Source: Dipteronia dyeriana (lineage: Eukaryota > Streptophyta > Magnoliopsida > Sapindales > Sapindaceae). From it: DNA of 64,000 nucleotides. The notes under the pieces are model-generated. The model saw nothing but the letters and a program-made list of their open reading frames with translations. It did not search any database and had not been told where the DNA came from. A program made the translations under genes and the position numbers. The stretch lies in assembly GCA_032871835.1 (NCBI GenBank), contig CM065297.1, positions 64,033,253 to 64,097,252 of the forward strand, in the 5' to 3' direction. Shown here in pieces: positions 12,423 through 22,900 of the stretch (position 1 is its first letter; each line of letters opens with the position of its first letter).

Positions 12423-12670
12423 GAAGTCTTGACAATAGGTGTGAGGCCTATGTTGTTGAGCATGGAAGTCTTGGCAAGAGGTGGGAGACCTCGGAATGTC
12501 AAGCAAGGAAGTCTTGCCTAGGGTCGTAAGGACCAGGAAGGGTGAGCAAGGAAGTCTTGCCTAGGGACATGAGGATCCGGAATGGAAAGCAAAGAAGTCT
12601 TGCATAGGGTAGTGAGGATCCGGAAGGGTGAGCGAGGAAGTCTTGACAAGAGGTGTGAGGCCTTAGAATG
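12423..12670 (+). repeat. 42-43-bp tandem repeats in M2 LTR (about 6 units)
   Basis: 'gaagtcttg' recurs at 12423, 12465, 12508 and onward at 42-43-base spacing, each followed by a variable 'aggtgtgaggcct' or 'gaggatccgga' segment. The reverse complement is found at 63400-63690 and, decayed, at 21330-21550. It is therefore a structural part of M1-family LTRs, not CRISPR. Confidence 0.85.
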
Positions 12671-13777
12671 TGATTCAGCAGAAAAAATTAACGTAAACAA
12701 CAATCGATCAAAGAAAGGGTAACCAATTCGAATCCATTATTGGTATCAGAGCCACCGAGTCTACCGTTGTGCTAGGCTCATCGATCCACAAACCATAACC
12801 ATTTGCCTTCCTGACTATCTCTTCAACTTCCATATTTACTCATACCAAAAAAAAAACATGAAACCCCAAACACAATTAGCCTTCTACCATCCAGTGTTTT
12901 ATGATGATACATATGTATCAGCAGAGATTTTTGTCGATTTTGATAAACCACCGATATATGATGAATAGGTGTTTGAGAAAGTACCATATGAGAACAATTC
13001 ATATTTAATGGGTTGTTTTTACTTGCCACATATTACTCACCATAAAAAAAAACCAGTTTACCTTTTGTTGCAGGATTTGATGATTCAAGAATTTGTGTCC
13101 ATCTGTTGGAGTGATTGGATGGACGTCATGACGAAGATTGGGAAATATACAGTTCGTTGTAAACAATTTTGTGTATTGACACTACATATTCATGAAATTC
13201 TAGCAATCAAAATTCGAGGATGAATTTTCTCCAATCGGGAGAGAATGATGCAGGAGATATTACTGAAGATATTCTTGAAGATTTTAGATTTTTAAAATAT
13301 TCTTGTAATTAAAACAAATTATTTTATTTCCATCTATTTTATATTTAATTAGATGTTTTTATTCATTTTCTGATTAGAATTTTTTTTAGCCTTTATTTTA
13401 GTCTTTTAGTTTATTTGGGAAACTATGTTATGTTTTCCCTAGTTTTCCTTTTTAGTATTTTAGTTTATTTGAGAAATTTCCCGTTTGAGGATTTTCTTGT
13501 TAGTCAAGTTTTGTAATTCTATTTAAGTAGGTAGTTTTAGGGTTTGAAAGACAGTTGTTGAATTAATAAAAATTATAGAGTTTTCTCTAATTATCTCCCA
13601 ATTTCGGTGCCATGCGTGGGTCAACGATCTTGAAGCCTATTTTTCTGGTATCTGTGCGCGGATCAACAGATCAGTAGTAGCGTTCGCTTCCGGTATTCAT
13701 GCATGAATCCACGGATTTGAATCGGTTACCCTTTCTTTTATCGATTGTTGTTTGCGTAGATTTTTTCCGCTGCATCA
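12671..13777 (+). mobile_element. Rearranged 1.1-kb LTR retroelement with inverted 5' LTR tip
   Basis: 5-bp flanks gaatg on both sides (12666-12670, 13778-13782). A 3' LTR of 532 bp (13246-13777, TGATGCAGGAG...GCTGCATCA) follows a polypurine run (13237-13245). A primer-binding site lies at 12740-12753. Where the 5' LTR should end, there are instead about 66 bases (12671-12736) that are the reverse complement of the 3' LTR's last bases. The 490-bp interior is non-coding but keeps the 'ttcgaggatgaatttt' lead-in typical of gypsy 3' ends. Confidence 0.75.
12740..12753 (+). promoter_or_regulatory. Primer-binding site of the 1.1-kb element
   Basis: TTGGTATCAGAGCC matches the initiator tRNA-Met primer site. 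It stands 69 bases inside the left end, immediately after the inverted LTR tip instead of after a normal LTR end. Confidence 0.75.
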
Positions 13778-14240
13778 GAATGTTGAGCAAAAGGGCGACA
13801 TATTCATGTTTAGGATAAGAGGGTAGTTTCTAGGTGAAGAGGTCACTTGAGAGATTGTACTTGTCTTATCTACTTATGGATTTTGTTAGCTGGTTGTTGC
13901 TAACCCGTGGATATTTCCTATTCGGAGGTTTACCACGTAAATATCTTGTGTCAACTTTCTCTATCCCTATCTCTCTTATATTTGTATATGTTATTGGGAA
14001 TTTGTGGATAGAACATTTTATGTAAATTGACTTCCTTATTATAATATCAATTGTGTATGTGTTATGGTTGCTTGTTTGTATCACACTTTACATGCTTTAT
14101 ATATTGATTAATTGTCTTTAATTGATATATATATATATATAAATGTATATATTGTGATACAAGCAATCTAGAAGGACAAACTTTTGTTTGTTTCAAGGGA
14201 GTCGAAAAAGGTGTCTAACCTATCCGTGTTTGTATTTTCA

Positions 14241-15060
14241 GAAATAAAGGATCAATAGGAAGGGGAAACCTTTGCATCCCATGGAGGCACGTTGCCGTCC
14301 ACAAGGGCAGAGAACCTCTATTCCCGTGGAGGTCCACGCGCCTCGACGGGAAAGTGGGGTCGTTCCCTTTCTTTTTCCTTAAGGCTCCTTCAGTTCTTCA
14401 GCCATATCTCCGACCTCCAAACTTCGATTTTGAATCTATTTTCAGGTTACAAACTAGGACTCTCATGTACAAAAGATATCAAGAAAAAAATTCAAAAAAT
14501 ATGGAATTCAATCTTGAAAATCGGGGATGAAAACCATATACGATAAAATCACGAAAAGTTTCTTAACTTTCTAATTTGAACTCGAAAATTAATGAATGGG
14601 TAACCGAAATTACCAAAACTCATACAGAATATTATTAGCACAAATTGAAGTTCAATATTATACAAATACAATAAAATGAATACAAGAGCACACAAGTAAG
14701 CAATTTCCTAGATATAGACCTAGAACATGCAATTTCACAAAATTGTCAACTTTAGAACTAATGCATGTGCATACATGAATAAGTGTATGTATGTGTCATA
14801 CCAAATTTTGCACAATGATACAGAGACATATATGAGTTCTATGTGTATGTGTGCCTAGGCCTTGCAAGAGGAAAGAGGTCTCAATACACCTTTAGCTAAG
14901 TAATGAAGCTTTATTCCACTTGTAGCCATCACTTTGTTTGAATTGTTGTCCAATCTTCCTTGAAAGCTTGATGATCCATAAATCCTAGACAACTAATCAA
15001 TACAAAGCAATTATTATTTTGATATATAATTATGCCAACACAAGACTCAAAAACCTAACA
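14241..15060 (-). repeat. M1 3' LTR, proximal part
   Basis: Minus strand starts TGTTAGGTTTTTGAG at 15060 and runs to the M2 insertion at 14245/14241. It aligns with 22484-22900 plus 26134-26470 of the 5' LTR. The continuation resumes at 8509-8550. Confidence 0.8.
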
Positions 15061-15072
15061 ATCTCCCCATTT
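15061..15072 (-). promoter_or_regulatory. M1 polypurine tract
   Basis: On the minus strand AAATGGGGAGAT precedes the 3' LTR start TGTTAGG. Purine-rich tracts in this position prime plus-strand synthesis in LTR retrotransposons. Confidence 0.75.
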
Positions 15073-15591
15073 TACAAATTCTATGTCAAAACACATATAC
15101 TTATACTAAAACATATAAAATGAAGATTGGTCACAAAATCACACCCTTACATTACAATGAGTTAGTATTCATAAACTAATCTGCATCAAGTCTTGAATTC
15201 TTCCATTTAGTCTTCTCTTGTCACCACCTAAAAATAACTTGAAGCACAAAACATATATAAAAGAAACATAGAAATATGGCAAGATATTTAGATAAATGGC
15301 AATAAAGTTCAAATGGATATACATGTCTCCCTTTATATACATGCATACTATTCATCAACAAAATATCATTATCCAAATATTACAAACCAAAAATTCAAGA
15401 TACCAAATGATACCAACAAAAAAAAAATCCTTATGGAAATCAAACTACAATCCTACCTAGATTAAAAGCATAGGCTTTAGTATCAATGTGTTTCTTCCCC
15501 TTTTTGACAAAAAATGTAACCAAAAGATAAAGAAAACATACCAAACCTTATGATCAAGCATCCTCAAAGAAAGTTCTTCTTGATGTTGATC

Positions 15592-16618
15592 TTACATAGT
15601 TTTTGTAGTGGAAGAATTGCTAGAGGCAAGTTTGTCTTCTAAGGACTTGATCTTCTCATCTTGTTGTCTCACCATTGCATCTAGTTCCACTACCTTAGCA
15701 ATAAGCTCTTCAATCTTGATCATAAGCCCCTCTTGAAATTGCAAAGCCCATTCTGGTAGACTACTTGTGCTTGTTACAACACTTGGCTTATGGTGCACAC
15801 CAAAAAGCCTAAAAGTGTCACTAGCTTCTTAGTATGACATAAATGCCAATCAAGTCTCATAAAAACGGTCTAAAGGAGGTAGTAGCACATCATTATCAAG
15901 TCTTGGAACTCCTAGCTTCATGCCCCGAAAAAGCCAACTTCTTATCCAATCTAGATGAAGAGGCCACATTCTTTATATGCTCTATCAAGAGATCACCAAG
16001 GTTCAAAAGCTTGTTTGTCACCAAGGAATACACATTCATGAATTTGTTTTTTCGTTTAGCTTTGAAGCATTAGTAGATCCTACAAGATTGGCACTTGCAA
16101 ATAAATCCAAAAGGCACTAACCTTGTTTAACTCACTTTGACCAATGCAAGATATCTTGCCCCACTAAAATCCATCATCCTTACACAAAGTCCTCCACATA
16201 AGATTTAGGTGATCTATGTTGCCCACATCAAGTAGTTCCGACACTCATTGCAAAGACCAAGGAACTTATTGATCGTATCTAAGGAGACTTTAAATGTTCT
16301 TCCTCTCACATTCATCAAGGCTTTTTTAAAGGTTGTACTATCCTTATATTCAAAACAAAATTCTCTAACAATGCTCTCATTTACAACCCCTAAAATATCT
16401 ATCCATGCTTTCCAATGCCTTTCATGAATAACTCGATGAATGTAAGAACCCTATACCAAATCAACACCTCTCTCTTGAATAATCTTTTTGGTTCCCATAA
16501 ATCCCAAAGACTTTAACTTGTTGGGTTTTGGTTTTTTAGAGGTTGTTGGTGTAGGCTTGTTTTTGGCAAAGATTTTTTATGGTTGGGTAGGATTAGAAAT
16601 CTTGTTGTTCCCCATGGC
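15592..16618 (-). pseudogene. M1 downstream ORF remnant ('plant transposon protein' type)
   Basis: Minus-strand frames, read from 16618 downward with several stops and frameshifts, include NVRGRTFKVSLDTINKFLGLCNECRNY, resembling the putative plant-transposon domain (RGxxFxFSxxxINxFLGL) that sits downstream of pol in some copia (Sirevirus-type) elements. The end, 15592-15798, is one clean frame with a short coiled coil (IEELIAKVVELDAMVRQQDEKIKSLEDKL). Function unknown; decayed. Confidence 0.5.
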
Positions 16619-18640
16619 TTAGATGTCAACTCTATAAAACAAAAACACATGAGTAGAACGAGAGATCCAAGTGAGTATTAGACAATAACATATACATAAA
16701 AATGACATATGATAAAATAATGAATTGTAAATACATAAATGTTCCTTATAAGCACATAGGTACATTTTACCAAAATCATCAAATGCATTTAACAAAAAAA
16801 ATAAGCCTAAACAAGAAGTAATTGGCATCTATCACAATTGCTATCAACCTCAAAACATGAAGGAATTGGTTTAAACCACAACTACTATCAACCACATGAA
16901 TCAACCTCAAGCAAGAAGGAACTTAATCAACCTCAAGCAAGAAGGAATTGTTCATAATCACAACTACTATCAACCACATGAATGAAGGAATTCATTATAA
17001 TATCAACTGCTATCAACCTCAATCAAAGGATACATTTATTGCCAACATATTCATGTAATTATTCCAATGTAGATATCATGCTTCTCATGATTCAATTATT
17101 CTATCCAACAATATGTCAAAACAAGTAACAAGCAAATCATGTAAACATATCATGGTAGAGAACAAAGTCTAATATGCAATGCTCCACCTTGATAGATGCT
17201 CTATCTAAGATCAAGATAGCTTATTGTTCACAATGATATTCACACATTCACATATTCAAGCAATTTTAAAGAAATCAAACAAAATAAATCCACACTCCAA
17301 GAGAGTTACACCAAGATTTTCAATCACTCTTATAATTCATATTTAATTGTTAGAATATCAAAACACTTTATAAGTAAAAGTGTGTATGTGAATTTTGCTT
17401 CAAATTTATGTAGAGGAGTAATTTGATATTTAACATGCAAATCACATCAATATCTATTCATCATAAGCTTTTCAATAATCATCCGGATTTTTTACTTTTA
17501 AGAGAATAGAATTCAACATATAAGCATGTGTGTGCATATGGCTTGTCATCCCATTTCTGTTTTTCAACCCGAGCATTCATGATTTTCAACTCTACTCCTT
17601 TAAGCCTTCTTCCTTTTCTTTATAGGCATGAATCAAAGAATTTTTTTTATTGATTCTTTTCAACACTTCTTTGATTTGTTTTAAAACATAAACATATACG
17701 CTTCATGACAACTTTCATTCATCATAATGGTATAGCCTTTTCCTACATTAGGTGGCTTCATAACCAAAATGTGTAGCCTTTTAATGAAGGTGCTTGTTGA
17801 GTTTTATGTAGTTGTCGAAACAAAATGGATATTAAACATAAGTCCTCTTAAATATACTAGTCAAAAGACTTCAAGGTGTATCCATAACTTATATATTAGC
17901 AAACTCAACTTACTCAACAAAACATACAAGATATACAAAGTGCATTTTTAGAAAACCAAGTTTTTTTTTTATGGTTACAAGAACTTGATCTAAAAGCAAT
18001 ACAAGAGATTTACTAAAGATCATTACTTATCAAGAGATTAGCTTTCAAAAAATATGAAGCTCATATTTTTCAAAACATGCCACTCAACATTCAAACATAT
18101 ATTTCACACAACATGTTCAAGACCTTTGTGAACAATATCACTATAAGATCCTTAGAGAGCAAATGTCAATGAGAACCATATGCAAATTATACTTAGTTCT
18201 CTAACATGACATGCTACATGATGTAGTGCAAATAATGAGTTGAGAGATGAAAAACTTAGAATGCAAGCATTAGGATATAGAGATACATTGCACGCAATTT
18301 TCATCAAATGTAAAGTCTTCGCCCTTTTTATTAGCTCTCTTGGCTTGTTTGTCCCTATGACAACAAGTTATTGATGTGTCATCCTAAGAGAATAAAACTA
18401 AGCATTTCAACTTAAGCACATATAAAAATGAACTTCTTACAAATTTAACCAATGGATTTCAAATATCATAGGAAGAATTGTGAGGTAGCTAAGTTATGTC
18501 AATTTATAGAGAAACAAAGCTAGCTAGCTAAAAATCTCAATAACTAGACACTAAACTTAAAGCTAGCCCATATGTGCACCTTACATTAATGGTAAGAGCA
18601 CTCACCCTTTGCCCATGTGGTTTTGGGTGAACTTACACAT
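16619..18640. other. M1 internal non-coding region
   Basis: About 2 kb of AT-rich sequence with no convincing frame on either strand. A short imperfect repeat ('aacctcaagcaagaagga') occurs around 16905-16950. A pol gene would be expected between gag and the downstream ORF; nothing resembling protease, integrase or RT is seen. Confidence 0.6.
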
Positions 18641-18654
18641 ATATCATGCTAATC

Positions 18655-19585
18655 CTAGACTTTAATGTTGAACCTAGGATGGAGATCATTAATGATTTGA
18701 TTCAAAAGAATATCTTTAATACCCATCCCCTCAACATTACTAGCAATACATGTTTTGTCAAGATTTTCACAATGATTAAACTCCTTATTCAAACATTTTT
18801 TCGCATGCATTTTAGGAGCATCATATTTATCAACAACTAAGGTCATAGCATGCTTCAAAGTAAGGTCAACCTTTTTCTCTGTAGATGCATTTCTTAATTT
18901 GCAACAAATTATATACTTATAACACCTAGGTTTAATATGACCAACAGTGTTGCAATAGTGGTAAATAGGAATTAAAGATGTGATTGTACCTTGTTGTCTT
19001 GATGAAGTAGGAAGAGTTTGAGGAGGTACCTTAACTTGCACATTACCATTCACTTTAAGAGAACTGTCATTTGAAGACTTTTTCACCTTTTTATACAACT
19101 TTTCTTGAAATAGGTGATACTTTCTCAAGCTTCTTCTTTGCTTTCAAGTTACTAGTTTCTCCATGAGGTTGAGCAAGTTTTGTGACATTATTAACCTTGA
19201 CCGAGCTATTTGCCATGTCTTTGATTGCTTCCTTGGCCATGCCGATCTCTACAATGTAAGTTTGCTCTTTAACACTCATATTCTTGACAATCTCTTCTCT
19301 ATCACAGACAAACCTATCTACTTCATAAATCCTATTTAAAAAATCATTCTTTTCATTCAAGAGTCTAGGAGAAGTTTTTACAAACTCATCCACTTGTTTT
19401 CTAATCAAGTAATCTCTTTCCTTCCCTCCTCTCAAAGCTTCATACCTTTGAGCTTCAAGTTTCTCAACCATAGCCATAATCTCAAGATTGGTTGCTTTTA
19501 AGTCCATATCCTCTAGATTATCTTGATTACTTTCCTTGTTCATAAGTACATCACCATCATCTTCTAGCTTAGTGTGTGAGGCCAT
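18655..19585 (-). pseudogene. M1 gag C-terminal part: coiled coil and second zinc knuckle
   Basis: Two overlapping minus-strand frames. 19091-19585 is 164 residues, charged and heptad-rich (LEIMAMVEKLEAQRYEAL), as in the coiled-coil extension of Sirevirus gag. 18655-19128 continues in another frame with YHYCNTVGHIKPRCYKYI, a CCHC-like knuckle (C-x2-G usually C-x2-C; the second cysteine is replaced here). The overlap implies a frameshift. Gag packages element RNA in cytoplasmic particles. Confidence 0.65.
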
Positions 19586-19599
19586 AAAAGCAACAAAAT

Positions 19600-20482
19600 T
19601 GCTTACTAGCTCTTCATCACTTGAGCTTCCTCCTTACTAGAATCACTATCATTCCAAGTGGCCATCATAGCTTTGCCCATCTTGTATTTCTTAGACTTTT
19701 TTTATTGCATTCTTTAGCAAAATGTCCAAACCCTTGACATTCAAAGCGTTGAACATTCTTCTCACTCTTGGATTGACCATTCTTGTCAATTCTTGGATTT
19801 GATGGCTTCTTGTCTTCCTTTTCACAAGAAAAGCTACCTCTAGGCTTGGCAACTTTTCTTAGAAACTTTTTAAACTTCCTAACCTAAGAGCCATTTCTAC
19901 ATTATCACAACGTTCCTCTTCTATAGCTTTGAAAGTGATTCATTTACTCTTAGTCTTTGGCTTTAAGCACATCTCATAAGTTTGGAGTGACCCAAAGAGT
20001 TTATCAATGCTTAAGCAATCCATATCCTTGCTTTCTTGTATGGTTGTTACCTTTTCCTTGAGTCACTTAGGAAGAGATATTAGAATTTTCCAATATAGAT
20101 GCTCTTTAGAGATTGGCACTCCAAGTGCTTGACATTGGTTAGCAAGATTAATAAGATGGAATTGGAAGTCCTTAAACTTGTCTTCAGTATTTATTTGCAA
20201 GCTTTCGAATTGTGATGTCAACAATTGAATCCTAGACTTTTTCACCACCAATACACCTTCATTTGTGACTTGAATTGTATCCCAAGCCTCTTTGGTGAAA
20301 TCAAAATTTTGTATGTAGGAGAATTGGTGTCCATCCACTCCTCCAAAGATGGCATTTATAGCAAGACGGTGCCACTTAGAAATCTCAAAATCATTAGACG
20401 TCCATTCATTTATTGGTTTGGGATTTTTGTTTTCATCTTCTTGAACCTTATTAGGAGGAGAATAGCCTTCTTCAACTGCCAT
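19600..20482 (-). pseudogene. M1 gag N-terminal part (copia UBN2-type)
   Basis: The clean frame 20063-20482 encodes 139 residues: INEWTSNDFEISKWHRLAIN, AIFGGVDGHQF, FTKEAWDTIQVTNEG, SRIQLLTSQFESLQ and ISKEHLYWKILISLPK, matching the copia gag pattern (AINAIFGGV, AKEAWDILQVTHEG, LRSLPKRF). Beyond the stop near 20063 the same product continues with breaks to a knuckle-like FECQGFGHFAKEC near 19720. It lies just downstream of the primer-binding site, as expected for gag. Confidence 0.8.
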
Positions 20483-20568
20483 CCATTCTCTTTCATTAAT
20501 TTAGCGGACATAGGCATTCATCCTCAATTTTCAAAACCCATAGTTATTACCCCGAAGTAATGGTGGCC

Positions 20569-20666
20569 ATGTATTTAAGGCTCCTTCCGCCATAACATCA
20601 TCTTAAGTCTCCTTCCGCCATAACATCATCTTAAGTCTCCTTCCGCCATAACATCATCTTAAGTCC
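20569..20666. repeat. Short tandem repeat, 32-bp unit (3 copies)
   Basis: 'ctccttccgccataacatca' followed by 'tcttaag' is repeated three times in a row in the M1 leader between primer-binding site and gag. Confidence 0.85.
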
Positions 20667-20740
20667 CATAGCTCTAAAGTCTAACAAATTCACCGAGAAT
20701 GTATCACCCAGGATACTCAATAAGTGCAATCTAGTGTCCT

Positions 20741-20754
20741 GCTCTGATACCAAA
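20741..20754 (-). promoter_or_regulatory. M1 primer-binding site
   Basis: Minus strand TTTGGTATCAGAGC directly follows the 5' LTR end (...TTGTATTTTCA at 20755). It matches the initiator tRNA-Met site of copia elements and fixes M1's orientation. Confidence 0.85.
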
Positions 20755-22900
20755 TGAAAATACAAACACGGTTAATTTGCCTAAAGCTAACCTAGAGGGT
20801 GGGGAATAGGTTATTACACGTTTTTCATTCCCTTAAAACAAATGTATGCTTGTCCCTCTAGATAACTTGTATCACAATTTTTATTAATCAAACACAAGCA
20901 AAATAAATTCAATAAAGACATGCTTGATCAAACAAAGTCAACATTGATAAGAATTTACATGTGATACAAACTAGGCTATTTAAAAAAAAGCCTTTAACAA
21001 GTTCAAATCTTGATATAAAATGAATGTCAATTACAAATATATCAAACAAGATATATATCAATATCAAGTAGGATATATATCAACACACATACAAATATCA
21101 AGAGATAGGGATAGAGAAAATCAACACATGATTTTTATATGGTAAAACCTTCGAAGAGGAAACATCCACGAGTTGATAACACAACCATCGGAAAACAACT
21201 TCCACTAGTAAGATAAAAAGATACAATCTCTCAAGTGACTACTTCACCTAGAAATCTACCCTTCAACCCTACACAATGAAAGAGATTCCACATTGCTTAA
21301 CTATCCAAATCACTCGGATCCTAGTCAAGACTCTTTGTGCAAACTGAAGATCCCCTCTCCAAAATGCGACTTCCAAGCTCAAATTAAAGAACCCCTCTCC
21401 AATTTGAGTCTTTCATGATTAGCTATCTGGATCACCCCGATCCTAGCTCAGACTCCTTGAGAAAATTGGAGATCCACTATCCAAAATACGACTTCTAATG
21501 CACAAACCAAAGAATCACTCTAAAGAATGTGACTTCCAACCTTTTCACAAGGCCTCCTATGTGATCATGAATGTAAAATGCAAACAAGCACGTAATATAG
21601 AATATGATGATCAACACATTCTATGTGAACTAGACTAATTTATTAAAGGTCTAGTTACTATGCATTAATAACACTTCTAGGAAATGTGAAAACCCCAAAG
21701 CACATTTAGCTTCTAGATTTATTCATGTCACTGAACCTTGAATCAATAATAGTCATTTAAGCACATAGACAAGATTTAGTATAAAAAAAATCATTCTAGA
21801 ATCATAACATATGATCAATAGAATTTCTAGCAAAAAATATAAAGCATGTATTCATAAAGTATTCAATTAAAGCATATCAAACTCTAAGTATACAATAAAA
21901 TTGTGCTAATCATGAAAATGATCAAATAAATGAACTACAACAAGTAGAGATTATTTTCAATTAAAATGAATCAATCAAAGCTCAAAAAAGTCCTAGAAAG
22001 AAAGAAAGATAACATAATACAAAACACAAACATGTGAAACCATATGCTTTTACAAAAACCTAACTCAACATGTAAGAATCAATCAAAGCTCAGTCTAGCT
22101 TTTATAGAGACAAAACTCCAATCAAAGTAAACCCAATATACATGCAAGTATTGAAGAGGAAAACCCAAGGTAATTGAAGATTTAAACCTCAAAAATCAAA
22201 AGAGAAATCAACACATCAAATGAAAACTGGGCAATTCCGTTTATGTGTGTGATGCTACCAGAAAACTCAATCAAATGACTCCAAACTCTTATGGAAAAGA
22301 TAGAGGACTAGTAGATGAGAAATCTCCAATATGAATCACTTGAATCGGACTCCGAATGAAAAAAATATGGTGTTTGGAAGATAAGAAAGTTATAGAGAAA
22401 ATTTTATGCACAAGTTTTTCATGTTTTTCTTCTTGGAAAAGAATGAGAGGGAAAAGTGCATTTAAAGGAAATTTTTAACTAGGGAAATGAAGGACCAATG
22501 GGAGAGGGACACCTCTACATCCTGTGGAGGTCCACGTGCCACCACGGGAAAGGAGGGTTGTCCTCTTTCTTTTTCCCTTAAGGCTCATTCAATTCTTCAG
22601 TCATATCTCTAGCCTCCGAACTCCAATTTTGAATCTATATTCTTATTACAAACTGAGACTCTCTCATGTACAAAAGACATCAAGGAAAAATTTTCAAAAA
22701 AATATGGAATTCAATCTTGAAAATCAAAGACAAAAACCATGTACGATAAAATCATGAAAGGTTTCTTAACTTCCTAATTTAAACTCGAAACTTAATAAAT
22801 GAGTAACCAAAATTATCATAACTCAATACAGAATATTATAAGCATAAATTAAAGTTCAATATCATACAAAACAGTAAATTAAACACAAGAACAAACAAGT

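Larger units (their letters stand above)
8556..14240 (+). mobile_element. M2: solo LTR of the M1 family, opposite orientation, with two insertions
   Basis: Starts TGTTTGGTTTTAG and ends TTGTATTTTCA. Both 5-bp flanks read gaaat (8551-8555, 14241-14245). Without its two nested insertions it is about 2.45 kb, close to M1's LTR (about 2.48 kb), with matching termini and the same 42-43-bp repeats. No internal domain, so LTR-LTR recombination probably removed one. It is inserted in M1's 3' LTR head-to-head. Confidence 0.85.

Noticed and set aside
12423..12670. 42-43-bp repeats considered as CRISPR or satellite array
   Set aside because: Recur at the same place in other copies of the LTR and are part of the element.
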